Source of the DNA: Lineus longissimus
Lineage: Eukaryota > Nemertea > Pilidiophora > Heteronemertea > Lineidae
Length of the DNA: 60,000 nt
Assembly: GCF_910592395.1 (NCBI RefSeq)
Contig: NC_088315.1
Location: forward strand, 1,182,501 to 1,242,500
Direction of reading: 5' to 3'
Positions within the stretch are counted from its first letter, which is position 1; every line of letters starts with the position of its first letter. The notes beneath the pieces were generated by a model. The model did not search any database. It saw only the letters and a list, made by a program, of their open reading frames with translations, and was not told where the DNA came from. This document shows positions 30,997 through 45,211 of the stretch, piece by piece. A program made the translations under genes and the position numbers.

Positions 30997-33900
30997 ATCT
31001 TTCAGTGTTTCCTATATTCCAGTGTTCCCCTATTGTTTCCTCTATTAACGGATAAGGCATCTTCTAACCGAACATAAATCAAACAAGACCCACACTTCTC
31101 GCCGTGTCAATATTTCGCTGTCGGGATTGTCTAATGTCGGACAAGCAGAATAATATTTTCGGACCTCATGCTGGTTATTGTCGCCGGGAGTAAACTTTTA
31201 TCCGCTGTTTTATGAACATCAATAAAAAAACTGCATCTGTCCCACCAAGCATTGTTGTCGACGTTGCATCCCTACCTCTTACAATTTTTTAATGAGCTCC
31301 TGTAAGGGCCTGCCAATTAGTGAGGTCATCTGGATATCGGGCGCTCCACCTGTCCGGCGGTATGTTCTTTCCGCAAGGCTCCGCGGGTGAGAGACGCTAG
31401 TCCCTTCTCGGCTCTGTCCAGCACAGCGGTTGCCAGGGTATTCAAGCCGCGGTTAATGAAGTGTTTTTTGTTGTTGATTCTCAGCCTCAAGTTGTATTGT
31501 GACAAATTGGATTGATGCTATATTATGATAGTTCAACGGTGGGGGGTAGCTTTGACAACCCGAAGGCGGGGATATGTCTTCTATGATCAGCTCTACGTGA
31601 TAACAGTAAGAAGAATTGATCCGATTAAGGAATGAGATACAAGAACTGGAGCAAACACTGAAATGCGAAACCAACAATTTACATATATTTATTTTACATT
31701 TATACGCAGCAGGTATGCTTGCTTTATATGGGAAATTGCCATTGTGGCTCGGTAATCATGTAAAAACTATGTTTAGATTACTACGAATCTTCGCCTGAGG
31801 AACCTGTCGGCTGAAGTATACTGGGTGTCCAAAACAGTCTGTAGGGAAGACATTCAAGATTGTTAGACGTTAGATGTAACCGACCCCGAAGATAAAACGC
31901 AGTTTGGTGCCTTGGTTCTTGTTGTTGATTGTAAGTAGCGAACAGATGCAACTGCCTAGCTTGACTGGGAGGACCATAATGGCACAAAAATGGTATCTTC
32001 TGAAAAGTTTGGGGGTGATAGAAGCTGGGAAACTACTGGACAATCTGTGAGTTCTTGCGGTTTTGAGAGAGCCTGTTGGCTCCATTACACCTTATGGTCA
32101 CTCTCGGCTGTTAGTGTCAACAATTACAAAAATCATCAGACCTCTTCAATGTATGAAGAAAGCAAACATATGGAAGAAAGTGTATGAAAAAAGTTTGCGT
32201 GAAATCAATCAAAACCTCACCGTTTTTTTCTAAATATTGTGACCCATATGTAACAAAAACGCTCCGTGAAACTTTCTAACATAACTTTGTGCGCAGAACC
32301 TCTCTTGGAAACTTTTTCAAGTGTTTTTTTATCACCAAAGAGGTATCACAGGTATAACAGATCACAAACACGCATTAAATCGTTCTGACAACTTTGTTGA
32401 CTGAAAGTGAATCTTATCAAAAATGATAAAGAGATTGGAGTGGGAATGACTTCAGCGCCCTTACGCGGGTCATCGCTTCCCTTTCAAGACGGGAGACCGT
32501 CTGATCTTCGCCATTACACCTGTACTGCCGACACTTGCGAAAGAAAGGTTTTGATTGAAAATTGAATTTACATATGGTATAGAACATTTATAATATTGTC
32601 AACAAGGAGCATTTTGATGATAGATGAGAAAAAAGCCTGATTTTGTCATATGACGCGACAGACTAGCAGGTGCATAAAAGCGCGTTGTTTTTTTAAAATG
32701 CGCAGATTTTGGTTACGCGCCTCCGATGAGGAAGTTTCACTTACTCTAATTGACTAGCAATCACAGACTATCGTTGGAGAAAAACTTTCTCCGACACATT
32801 TTTCTTTCAATTTCCCCCGCTTTCGCCCGCAAAAATGGGTGGAGAAGTTGTTAGAAAAAGTTGGCGGGAAATGGTAAAAAATTTGTATTCCTCCTCCAAC
32901 CAGGTGCCCAGCAACTTTTATTTTAGCGTTATTTAGTTTTCATCTCGCGTGTTACGTCCTGGATACATCAAGGCGTAAAAAATGCTGGTTCCCATAAAGT
33001 TTTTCTTGCCTGCAAACCAAGAGAAACAATGCGACATTACTGGCTTGGTGGCATTATGACCAGCCGTCGGTCCGTCACTAGAAGAGACAAGGCGTGGACC
33101 AAGAGCGGCCGGATGACGACCAACTACGCTTCATTCTATTGACGCACACCTTTGAGTATGGTTGGACTGTTGGCCCCAGATTTGATTTTAGTTTTTGTGG
33201 GATTAATTGGTACTTTAAAATCTTGCATTCGTCGCGTTTTACGTTTTTTGACTCCAATTCGCGCACCTGTCAGACGGAGCACGTTCTTTCCATTCTTCCT
33301 GCCCGTGTTGAATGGGCTACTTTCAGTTCATCATAGCAAGATTTGACAAAGAGAGACCCATTCTGCATCACAATCTTGTCTGAAAAATGTAATTAAAGTC
33401 TTTTTAATAGGTGTGTTCTGACTGGACCGGGCACCACGCTGCCTATGCCACGCGCCTGGCCCCGGTATTGATATTGTTATTCAGATCCCAGATCACCAGA
33501 CCACTAAAGAACACCGTTAGTTTATTCATAATAAGCTTCAAGAGTTATTATTTATCTTGTATCAAAGGTTTCATTTAAGGTAGGCAGCTGTTTGGGTTGG
33601 TTTTAACGGCGCAACAGCCAGTGCAAGCCGAACAGAACCGGTGCCTTCCGCCTGTCAATGCCCACCAACCTGGTCTCGGGCAGCTGCAACAAGCCGTCAT
33701 AAAGACCTGCAGTCGACAAAATATGTTACTAAACGCATAGAATAGACTATTGAGGGAGATTCAAGCATAGATAAAAAGTAGTTTGTGACGCCGTCCGCCC
33801 AATCCAGAAGCGCGCCTGCAACCTGTACGGTAGCCCGGCCCCTCTGCAGATGTATCATGTCGCAAGTGTGTTTTTTCTGCCATGGACAATAAGTAGGAGA

Positions 33901-36334
33901 AGTAAGCAATAAGTTGGTGTATCGTTTCGACAGGTTTGACTGCTCCCCAGACACACAGATGCGAAAAACGCTCAGAAAAGAGACGCACAACTTTTCCCCG
34001 CTACACCGAAACGCTGTTCAAACTTGCGCGCGCTGAACTTTGAGTTCAGGCGTTGTTCTCTTGTTTTCAATTGGCTGTGACGTGGTCCCGTTCTTTTGAA
34101 TAGGCTCACCTGCGAGCGTGCGTTTAGCACGGGGATGTGCGCAAGCAGCTTCCAGCGGCAAGCTTAGAAGTGAAGGGGTAACTCTATGCAGGTTATCTGT
34201 TATGTAGCTTATATTTCGAGAGTAAATTTACAAGTTCTTGTATTTTCTGAGAGAGGAGAACTCAAACAATGTAATTATAATGCAAACCAACAAAGGAAAA
34301 GAGCCTCGGAGGCGCAACCCGCCATTGAAAGTGAACGTTTTTTCACCTTTGATAACGGCAGTGGTATCAATTTTCGGTGTGTCCAAAGGGTAATACAGAG
34401 CCGTTGGTTGTGATTTTGGGTGTCCAGTTCATAATTACCCATGGTTCCTTTGTTTTAGGATGAATCCAAATCTGTATTGTCAAAATATCTAACGCGGAAA
34501 CGATCATATCAGTATAATTGGCCTTTTGAAAACGGCCATGAAAATATTACCGACAACACCGAAAAGCTCACGCAGAGCAGTTATTAAACATTTAAAATTC
34601 TCTATTTACTGGGAAAATTGTTAAATTAAATCAAACTGGATAATATTTTAATGAAACATTGTTTGAAAGGTTCAAGCCGGGGGTCTGGTGAGTGAAATGA
34701 CTGTGGACATCATGCGTGGTGATTAGTTGCGGACCGGCACCGCTCGAGTCTGGATGCGGTGAACGCGCGGGGGAGGGGGAGAGAATAAGCCAAATTGCGT
34801 AGTTACAAAGAGAATTCCTGACATGGTGGTGGACAATATGGTTCTGTATTGTGGGAGCGGGGTATCTTTAGTTAGTTAAGAAGTCTTGCTGAGTAATGAT
34901 ATGGTTTGAAGGCTATTTGACCTGCTTTCTTCATGGTGAACCGAACTCCCCTCAGTGTAACTTTGAAGACGTTACTAAGAACCTTATACTGCTATCAGAA
35001 TCGGTATCATGGCATTCTTGATCCATGTTCCAAACTGGATTGTTCTCAGTGAAAAAGATTTTTATAACCGTAACTATCAACCATCTCCAAATAAAGTGAT
35101 AATGATCAAAAAGCCCACACGTTACTTTATGGACTATTGATGAGGTGTAAATTGAGTTGTAAAAAGCTCTGTCGGGTCGGACAAACTTCCACGTTAGGTG
35201 ACTCCGTCCGTCGTATTCTCTGCAGAGGCATTCTGTCTCCGAAGGGTATGTACAAATACTATCATTCTCAAGGCAGCTATCTGCTTGATTTTCGATTTTT
35301 TAATCCTGCATTCCATTGGTGTGGAAAGAAGGTTACGAGAAGAGCGCCATAACACCAAAAACAAAATGAAATCATCGAACGCTTTGCGGCGCATCAAAGA
35401 TAACTCGTCAGCAGTTAGTGTGGTATTCAACACGCGCGCTTCGTTATACCCAGAACCACCCAGCCGCCGGACTTCCTAAACTTTTAACTTGAATTCTACT
35501 CTGTGAGAATTTGAAGTGCGATCTTACACTCTTTCCACAAATGATACCCGAGTTCAGCTCGTGTACACATCAACTACGGAAACGGTACTTGACATCAAAA
35601 GTCTACCATAACTTTTGAAAGGCATCCAGAGTAAGAACCAATGAAGCGTGTGCCACACACAACGAGAAGGTGTTCCATTTGGTGAAGTTCATGTTTAAGG
35701 TGGACGTGCTGGACACATCAGCGTCTAAGACGTACATTGTAATTTATCGTGGGCGACTGAGCATACCAAATCTCTCAATTCATGAGAAAAGTCGTCGATA
35801 CCCATGTACGATCTGTATGATAATAACCCGAAACACGAGTGGCTTATCTCTTCTGATGACAAAGCCTTTCATCTACTAAATCGGGTTGTCTTTTGCAAAT
35901 ATTGTAAACACCCCCGTTTCATCCTTGAGGCAGTACCACGTCTTCTCCCATCTTTTTGATACACACAATCAGTTACACGACAAAAGATTCCACGCTGCCT
36001 TTCAGCACGACGCGTTAAAGTCGTAAATGTGTTATGATTGTTGTTGTCTATTGAGACCGGATACCACGCCATTGTCGTGTTGGGTATCGGGATATCTCAT
36101 CTGTAAGGCTGCGAAGCTGACAACGGAGTGATTCAGTAAACCCCGGCGCATACCAGCGATCCAGCATCCGACACAGCTCCGCAAGTCTTTACGCACACCA
36201 TGTACCCTCGCCTGGCGTGTTTGATGTCGAGCGACGCGACCCGTAATAGTTGCACCTTGCACCCTTACCAAATCGAAGTTATCATATTCCTGGTGACCAC
36301 AACCATCACAAATGATCTCGACAACAAAACCTTA

Positions 36335-36464
36335 GAATCAAGTTCTTTGTGTTGAATACTTTATCGATGTCTCCTGCTGCAACCGCACCAATGTTGGTAC
36401 TGGTTACTCAACGAGTCTTCTCAACAGCAGGACTCTTGACTCAAGTTCTTTGTGTAGAATACTT
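36335..36464 (+). repeat. 27-bp direct repeat, 103 bp apart
   Basis: Copies at 36335-36361 and 36438-36464 match at 25 of 27 positions around the core TCAAGTTCTTTGTGT. Possibly a decayed duplication; no coding context. Confidence 0.7.
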
Positions 36465-39400
36465 GAGTTAACAACTTTGCCTTTGACCTTTTTGCTGTGT
36501 TTGATAGTTTACTGGGATAAACTTCGGGGTTTCTTCATTGGTGTGTCATCGTGACACTTCAGCTGTACATTATTATTACGTTGTAGGTGAAAATCAGCAT
36601 TGGGAGGACATCACGTCTCACTTTTTGGCCTTCCTTTCCCGACCTTTAAACCATCTGAAATGTTGAGGAAGACAGGGCTGGCTGTTACTCAAAGGTCGTG
36701 GAAGCATTCTGTGTAATTAGGCTCATGTAGATACGCTGATACAAAAGCAACAAAAGCTAACTCACAGACACCTAACATAGAAAAGCGGAAAAAGGTGCTC
36801 CGTGGCTTGTTTTGCCACCATTTTTTTTTCGGTTTAGCACCTTCACTTTCATCGTGAGGTAACCTCTCCTTATCCTGTCTGGAATGCAAGGAAGGGGCAA
36901 AACCCGTGAAGGAACCTATCAAAATAGCATCCAATCCTGCGTTAAGTCCTCATAATTGGAGCTAATAAAGTTGATTGATTTGAAATGGGGGACTTTTGGT
37001 GTGGTAAGCCCACTTGATGACATCTACTGACAGGGTCTAAAGACGACTAAGGAGATGTTATATTCAATTAAGTTTAGCCAGATGTTCAAGAATGGACAAC
37101 ATTGCCGTCCCTTTCGAACCGTTGCATCATTTCTCATTTCGTTCAACTATAAAATCACTGAGGCTATTCTTTGGCAATTAACTAGGATCAACGCACTTCT
37201 AGTTGCCTTTTTTTAGTCAATCTAATTGGAATTTTACATATTAGGCCTCGTTGAAGTTGTTTGAGGGTTCGATGTCAGCGATGCATTTGTTGACGGTTTT
37301 CCGTGGTAGAGTACTGTCACTTAATTGATGATATGCTCAGACTAAACAATCAAATTCCTGGAATCTTTGACAACACCCATGACAACAGTCTCACCCGACT
37401 CCCTGTTGGTCAGCAAATTACAAATCTTCCTGTAAGATCATCAATCCTGCCCACCTTAATGATCCAACTGGCCACACACCTGTATCTAAGGCTAATTAGG
37501 TTGCCAGGCTCTGAGCTCCTCTTGACCACACCCCGATGACCAATGTCCACTCCAAGACCCCGTAGCGCTACAACATGTTGTCTCAATATCGCACAGTAAT
37601 AATAATTATATGTTCTAAGTTTCGCTGTATGATATCAGTATCGTCTCCATATTGCACCGCGTGAGATCAACTTGAAAGCATAATCACCTTTTGTATTGTC
37701 TCTTGGCGAGATGATTACTCTACGGGAGCTAAGGCCACTGGCATAACGGCCGGGGTTGACAAGGTGGGCGCAGTCACATTCATAGCTTTGCCAAATACAG
37801 AGCGTGGTCAGTCGTACCGAGACAAGTCGTGGACGTTGGTCAGTGTCATTAGAGAAGTGAGGCACGAGGCGTAGCCATTCGATAGTCATCAATTTCCCTG
37901 TCTTGGAAGTAAAGAGCTCGTTGCCATGTTTGGAGTCGGATAGATATCTTCTCCTAGCCTTTAAGTTGATAGCCAAAATTAACATCTCATTTGATGCGTA
38001 CTGCATTTTGTCTCAGGGGAGAGATACTTAGACCTTAGACATGTTAAGTATACAGCAAGCATCGGTCGTTGTTTACGGTACGTTACTCTTTTTCGCGGTA
38101 GAGAAAACAAACTAACTAGTGAAAGGAAAGTCAACGATTGTTACGAACAGATCGAGAGGAGTGTCTATCGTATTGATATCAATAGTAACAACAAACACTC
38201 ATGCGTCAATTCCATGTTTATTTCATATTGGAATTACCATAAGTCGACATAGCAACCATGCATTCTGTCAACACAGTTCAGTACATTACCACTCGAATGC
38301 ATTCCAACAAGTTGCCACCAAAATATCATTTTCGCACAAACGGAGAAACAGCTATGCTTCAAGTAAAACATGGGCGTACATAACAACACTGATTTCTGGT
38401 GAAGCAATCACAACGAGCATAAGAGAGCTGGAGTAGAAAATGATGACGAATCTTAAGAAAGTCCCCGTTTATTTCCATATCGCCCACCCCGTAGATGACG
38501 CGAGTCTGTATGGAGCGCGTGCGGATAGCGGACAGAGCTACGGCCTGATGACCAGTGGTTCAAATACGGATCGCATTCGACAATTAAAACACAATCAGGC
38601 TGTCAATAGTCAACGGCAAATGGGACAAAACATTGTGAGAAGAACCTGAATTCAACTTGTATTTCTTTTGTTCAGTACTAAAATAAACCCGATGGGATGA
38701 TATCGTTTTGGTTCTTTCACATCGGGCGCTTTTATATTGTTGGCGCTGGCAGTAGCGGGAATTCTGGAATGGGTACGAATTATTTCATTAAGGGCGGTTA
38801 AAACAAAGAAAACAACAGCGTGCAATGCCATTAACATGTGATTTAATTGGAACATATTTCATTGAGGGTCGGGTGGAACTATGTTCACCGTCGACACACA
38901 CCAGCAGTGAGCCGGTGTCTTGTTTCAAGCCCCAGGAGGTTGGAATATTCCCTGATTTAAACCAAAAAAAAGCTCGTGATTTAAAACAATCAAATTGAGA
39001 CGATAGAATTAGTGAGTTCTTTAGTTTGATTATTGTGATTTGCAGCTGTGGGTTGGTAAACGAACTGAGATATTGGACTGTTTAATTTGGCACCCTCCGG
39101 TTATCAAAGCGTCTTGGGACTCATCCTTTCCGAGTGTGGTTCACCCCTGGAGGTTGAGAATGGGACAGCTAGCATTACAGCAGTAAACTGAAGTTTACTG
39201 CGTTAAATCTAAAGCCTATGACCAGATCATTCCATACTTGAGCGATAGTCGTAGTGTAGTCGAATCCTCAGGATTTGACCACATCTTCTCAGCAATATTG
39301 TTATGATCCTCATAGTTATGGACAAACCAGTTGTTTACAGCACAAACCAACCCAACCAAAAGACTATTGACAAACTGAACTTGTTGCCATTCATGCCATA

Positions 39401-42400
39401 ATTATATGACTGATACATCACTACCGCCCCGATTCATGTCCAAACTTCATCAAAAAGATGAACCAGCAATTGTCCTGAGATAACGCTGATACAATGTAGC
39501 GAGTGGCCGTAATCTATCTATGTGTCTACGGCAAACGGTACTAGTCAGACGCTACAACTGGACCGGGCAGAGAAGATGCGGGCAGATTAACTGGAGATGA
39601 ATACCCGTCATCAATAATACCGGTCATCAATCTTCATTTAATAGCTTCGATGAAGCCGATTAAAATTTCATTAACTTTAAGGTAGGAGAATAAAACTTTA
39701 GTAGCCGACAGTTAGCTACTCAAAAAAATGAATTGGGAAGCCAAAATCAATAGTTTCTGAACCAAAATGTGCGTGTGCGTACAAGAATCCTGGAAGTCTT
39801 TGTTCATTGAATATTTTCTCTTCATTTTCTTGTTATTTATTCATTCATGTACATATAGTATCAGTATTATTATCATTATTATCTTGAAGGAAACCCCGTA
39901 ACCCGAACTTTACCATCTCAGGATTCATGATCGCGTGGGTCGAACTCATTTTCATTTTACTTGAAAACCTTTGAACACAAGAGCACATCTCTCAAAGTAC
40001 AGAGGAATTCTCTCAATACCAAAGAAAGCGAGACTCGCCCGGCCAATTCATACGCTTGACCTGGGTCTGCTTGTAATGCGTCTTATAAACTCTTCTAAAT
40101 TATTTTATCATTTGACATATCTTTATAAGATTTTTATTGAGTGGGAGTGGGGCAGTCTTTGGTTCGACTTTTCTCATCTTAAAAGGACATTCTTCATTTT
40201 CTTCAAAACGTTATTTTCTGCTTTACTGAAATTGTAGCCGTAGGACACTAAGATCCGGTAAGTTATTCCGCGAGAGTGACTAGGACCAGTGTCATGGGAA
40301 CTTTAGGCTGACTTCTACTGAAAATGTAGACCTGGCATTGCCTGGCGGATGACGAGCTCTACTGTAAAATGTGGCTGATTAACGGACTGCGCATACTGCT
40401 CACCCGTATACTGACAATCGGTTGATTTAGCTCCTACCAAATGCTTCCCTAGGAGTACCAGAGGCCAAAGGGTTGTCATCCCCTAGCTCACAGTACCGAA
40501 AGCTTGCCACTGATAGATGTCATTTTGAAGTAAAAAGTATTGTAGAAAGTATCAGACTTAATTGATTTGCTGTCAGTGCATGATAGTAATCGGTCAATAA
40601 TACATTGGCCTATAAGTCCCGCTTCAAGTGGCCACTAGGAGGGGCAAACAGGTCTCAAGGGTCTAACCTGCTCAATTAAAATCCTCGGGTATGTTGGAAA
40701 ATCGTAAGGTTTAGTTCGGGTTGACGAATTTCATGAGAATGTTATCCAATTTCTAAACATGCCACATTATAGTGATTAAGTGTATATTATTGCCTCATTT
40801 GGACATGTTGGTAAACTTCTCATTAACTGTTGTTGAAGGGTTTCAACATTGTGGTCTTTACTACTTAGTTCCGTTATGGATGGTTTAAGGAGGCCACCTT
40901 GTGGTTTGTTTACTGTTATGATTATCCCCCACTGCCTTGGCTTTATGAGGACTGTTGGAATTCTCCCAAGTAGCGAATTAGTTCTTTTTTAATTGCTGTG
41001 CTTTTGGTTTGATAAATTGGTACTTCAACTGGACATTCTGATAAAAGGGGACTTTCCCAAATGTGGCCTCGACCACCAAACCTGACAGTCAGGGCACCAA
41101 CACCAGGGAATTTATTTGCAAGTACACTTATATATACATTGACCAACCTGGATGGCGTTACTATACGGTTATGCAGGTGTGACAGAAACAAGGCCTAATG
41201 AAAGAAATCAGGAAAGGTCCAAGTCAGACAACCTATCCGTCACAAGCCAGTTAGCCCATGCTTTGATCTTTTAATGTCTGAAACGTTGAAGAATGACATC
41301 GTGCCCAATGGTAAACCTCTACAGAAAAGCAGCAAAAAGTAAGAAGACGAAAAAAGAAAGGGATGACAAAGTCATATTGGCATGATTCTCTGCAATATTC
41401 GAGCCAAAATTCTGTTCGCGATGACAGGAGGGCGTCTCAACATATCATCCTAACCTCACCCGAGTGCGTAGCTACGGCACTCTTGTAACAAAACCCTCAG
41501 CATTTTTTTTCTAAAAAGATCAACTCCTGCGTCATTCAACAGGCTGGATGACAGAATTTGACACCAAACACAATCGCTCGCAACTCCGACCATTATCAAA
41601 ACTAATGGTGACTATTTGATTTTTAATCTTTCTTTTCTTGGCGGCAACTTCGTCAGTTAATAATGGTAAAATATGGCAGGTCTATGATTTCCCTATTCAT
41701 TTTATGACAATGTTTCGACAGCTTCCACTGCCGCCCAAATAAACCACCCGTACCAATGTCCATGTCAGGCCGAGCGCCCATGTTGGGCTAGCCACATCAT
41801 CCGGGCAATTACCATAGCAGTCCCGGTCGTTAGAAAACACGGAATGCGGTTTCGTTTGTTGCAAAACAGAGGCAAACGATGAAGTCTGCACTAAATTAAT
41901 CTAAGAAATTAAAGGACCCTCACAACTGTTGTGTAATTAAGAATTCACGACCACTGATTTCTGTTTACATGAACTTGCTCTTTACTATTCTCTGTTTGAC
42001 GAGAGGTTCCTCGTGTGTTTTTTGTGACCACCTGCAACCAGCATGAAGAATGCTGGACACATTGGCGCGTGGCAATTCAAAGTCTAGTTGTGGCTTACCG
42101 GTTTCAGCCCTCTCTCTGAATTCGGGATGCAACTACAGGTTATTGCCTTATCCCCGAAGCCTACAAATATGAGTCCAAATATATTGTTCACTTGTTTTTT
42201 TCTGCTCAGAATGAAGAAACATCATCAGCCCCAAAAAAATTTGGCTATGAAAATTTATCAGAATTTTGAACTAATGAAAAATGAAAATTTATGTCGTCAA
42301 CAGAGTGTTTGTCACCAACTCGACGTAAAAAAACGATACTTCTTTGAATATATCAACTTCCCATTTTATCCATAGAAAACAGCGCGAACCTCGCAACAGA

Positions 42401-44678
42401 ATCATATCTTTCAGAGGCAACTCCTCAACCCTTTCTTATCATGACAAATTGCAAACTGGAATTCTTTAATTGAAAACCCAAGTGTGAAGTGGTTACACCC
42501 ACACGCCTGCAGATTCCATTCAAGATGAATACAATTTATCAGACTATCACAATAAACTCCATTTCTTGATATTCGACTGCTTTCTAATGACATTCCACTT
42601 GGCTGCCCCTACACCATGCATAAACTCATTAGACAGCATCGACCTTGAATCGAAACGACTTCACTAACTTCTATTCGAATGAAACCCATCACTAGGGTAC
42701 AAACAACCAAATTTTACGCATTTTCAGACTCCTGGCCCTAATCGACCCCTCCTTCGTGATCTTTGCTTCCTTGTTCCCTTTCGTTTGCCCCTTAATGAAC
42801 TCCAATTGAAATAACTTACCCAAACACTTAGTTTAATGGGCTGTTGCATGCTGACAATACATAAGACCAATAGGTTGGAACTTTTCTCATTTCCTCCATC
42901 AAAAGGCGTGACAAATGGATTTTACGATATTGCCAAAACACCCACGGAGGATTTATCAGCATCATTTCAGAATTTGACTTTCATTTTGAATTATCTATTT
43001 GTTTGAAGAGAACTGATAGATTTATTGAGACGTGATACTTAGGAAAGTTGTGCTACTCTCTTGGCGGAAGTAGTAACTAATAGACTAGCTTTAACGATTT
43101 TACATACAGAAAAGTCGGAAAGGACGCTGTAGTCGAGTTTGAGATAAGAGTGATGAAAAATCATGATATCTGGTGATATCAGGATTATTTTCAAATTCAA
43201 AATGAAATCATTTTATGAATATGTCCAGCCCAGGGCGGTTTTGAATCCATTTTGGGGGTCAAAACAGGGCGGACATACCATGGACCATCTACATGCCACG
43301 CGTCCTAATTAAGGACAACACTTTTCCAATTATCTTCCTCAAGTGTCATTGGTCCTCTATTGGTCACGTGTTGTGCATTGTCAATCATATTCGTCCCAGC
43401 TGCCTGAAACAATGCTCACATATTACAAACAGATGCCGAGGATTAATGACTTCATTAAAACGTAGTATTACTCTTTGTTTCCTGTGTTTTTGGTCTTATT
43501 ACTTTTGCGGTTTGAGTGGGGATGATTCGGCTGGTTGTTGAATTGAAGACAAGGCAATCAGAAGACAACTGGTTGGTGAGATGAGGCCGGGAGAGATTAA
43601 TCTCCGCCATACGGGCAGCCTGGAAAAGGCAAGCGACATAATCTATTAAAATTCAGAATCAACAGTTTGAAAATTGACATATAATTATTTATTTGGAAGA
43701 AATAAAACCGAATTTCACTTGGGAGGAATTTTTTATACCATCGGCCATATTGGCGGCGAGTGACCATATTGTGATAAAAAATGGGCGGCATTTTTCTTTC
43801 ACATTCAAATTCTGACCTCAGTTATTTGGATTAAAAATTCAAACTATTTGTTTAGAATTTATGAAATGAGAGTGACTGCATATTTTTTGCATCCGATCAT
43901 TTTTTGAAATTTTACACCCAAATTACCATTTGATTAGACTTTTGTGATTTGATTGTTCGTGAAGTGTACTTGTGACCTCAAGATAATAGAGGTCTCTATC
44001 AGGGTTGATTTTTAAGCGAATAATTTGGGGAATTTTTTGCTAAAGGTTGCTGGGTGATAGCGCCTGTGTTCGCGGGTCAAGCGGTGTGTCGTATTGGCGA
44101 TAACATGAATTGCTAATATGAAATGAGTTTCACTAGGCTCATATCATGATTGTCCAACTTGTGCCGCCCAAAGAAGATATAGCCTATGAAAATCCAGAAA
44201 AAATAATAGTTGAGGTTGATTTCGTTTTCAGGTCTTGTCCCCAAATATCAGCATACCCTTTGTTTCAAACAGAGGATAACCCCATGCTGACGGTCATTAG
44301 GCGACTTGGCTTGGGATCTCCTTCTCGTTGAGGAATCGAACATTTGCAAATCAAGCAATAAAACACCTTCCCGCCAGCCTCTTGAGGGAAACACGATCAA
44401 AGTTTATCGGATAATCTACAAGGGAAAGTAGAAGGTAACAACCCATTTCGGACAAATTCACTGTCCATTCCCATGCTCATTAGATCGATAGACATCTAAA
44501 TTATTTAATTTTACATTGTAATAAATTAAGTTGTGAGTTAGGATTTCTTCACGAATAAACTCAAGTTTTACGCATCGAAAATATTACAGCATGTTATGAC
44601 AATAATTTAAACCTAGCCCGCGTTTCCCACAACACCGTGACAGGGGAAAGTGGCGTCGGATTTGAAACCGTCCCCTAC

Positions 44679-44690
44679 GGCGATATCGCC
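44679..44690. repeat. Perfect 12-bp palindrome GGCGATATCGCC
   Basis: A self-complementary GC-rich site inside the CpG-rich segment next to the paired YY1-type motifs at 44.8 kb. Function is unknown. Confidence 0.6.
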
Positions 44691-44769
44691 TGAGGGAAAG
44701 CCCAAATGGAGAATTTGGTGAAGATAATACGAAAATAGAGCCACAGGTCCTCGGAACAGTGGACACACT

Positions 44770-44843
44770 CGCGCTAATACGCTCGAAGTGTCGCTCGAAG
44801 GGAACAATGCCGCCATTTTGAATTGACAAAGCCGCCATTTTGG
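44770..44843 (-). promoter_or_regulatory. Possible YY1-type promoter: two AAAATGGCGGC sites
   Basis: Read on the minus strand, CAAAATGGCGGC occurs twice (44842-44831 and 44820-44809), exactly 22 bp apart, about two helix turns. AANATGGCGGC is the YY1 consensus found just downstream of many animal transcription starts, often containing the initiator ATG. CpG-rich sequence follows (44700-44800), including CGCTCGAAG repeated with a 12-bp period. An 84-codon frame starts at the first ATG (44838 down to 44584) as MAALSIQNGG, but I do not recognise it and see no clear donor. Orphan promoter, enhancer or chance are all possible. Confidence 0.3.
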
Positions 44844-45184
44844 AATGGTGAATATTTGTTGACGATTCGGATCTGCCAGCAATCTAATTAAGTTTTCATT
44901 CAGGTTTTAAACATTATTTGAGGCTTAAAACCCTAATATTCAACTCCGATTAAAATCTTCCTAAAGACTTGATTGATGAGACGTTCGCTTTACGTTTTTC
45001 CCACAACTCTTTGTCGAAGTTTCAAAATGTTTTTCACAAACATTGGGTGACGCTTCCTAAGTGGTGATGTAACCTTTCCGGTCTGAATTTATGAGAATGT
45101 TAATGTCCTCATAATACCTTTAAGTACAATTTAATCTTTGTTAGCCCTTTGTCAATATTCTCATTTAATTACTATTTTGGTTGT

Positions 45185-45211
45185 TATAAGGCCCTAACCG
45201 AAGGCCTTATA
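45185..45211. repeat. Hairpin with 9-bp perfect stem
   Basis: TATAAGGCC and GGCCTTATA flank a 9-nt spacer. No gene context. A second hairpin of the same size (AAGACTCAG/CTGAGTCTT) is at 46874-46900. Confidence 0.6.

Larger units (their letters stand above)
27433..44583. other. Long intergenic block, no gene recognised
   Basis: About 17 kb with only short overlapping open frames. Small structures are noted separately: a 15-bp duplication (28.48 kb), palindromes (30.98 and 39.19 kb), an ER3-type nuclear receptor site (34.03 kb) and a 27-bp direct repeat (36.3-36.5 kb). A YY1-like ACGATGGCGGCC is at 29322-29333. A perfect octamer ATTTGCAAAT is at 44342-44351. Adjacent plus-strand frames at 38119-38436 and 38440-38649 give a fairly open 500-bp stretch but no recognisable protein. 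I see no reverse transcriptase, transposase or integrase motif. Confidence 0.5.

Noticed and set aside
30803-31060. Transposase-like minus-strand frame ending ERRWTVLPITNAYL
   Set aside because: No catalytic or zinc-binding motif of any transposase family is visible, and the opposite strand is also open.
40628-40642. Second CTCF site (CCACTAGGAGGGGCA)
   Set aside because: It has an extra base within the core relative to the consensus spacing.
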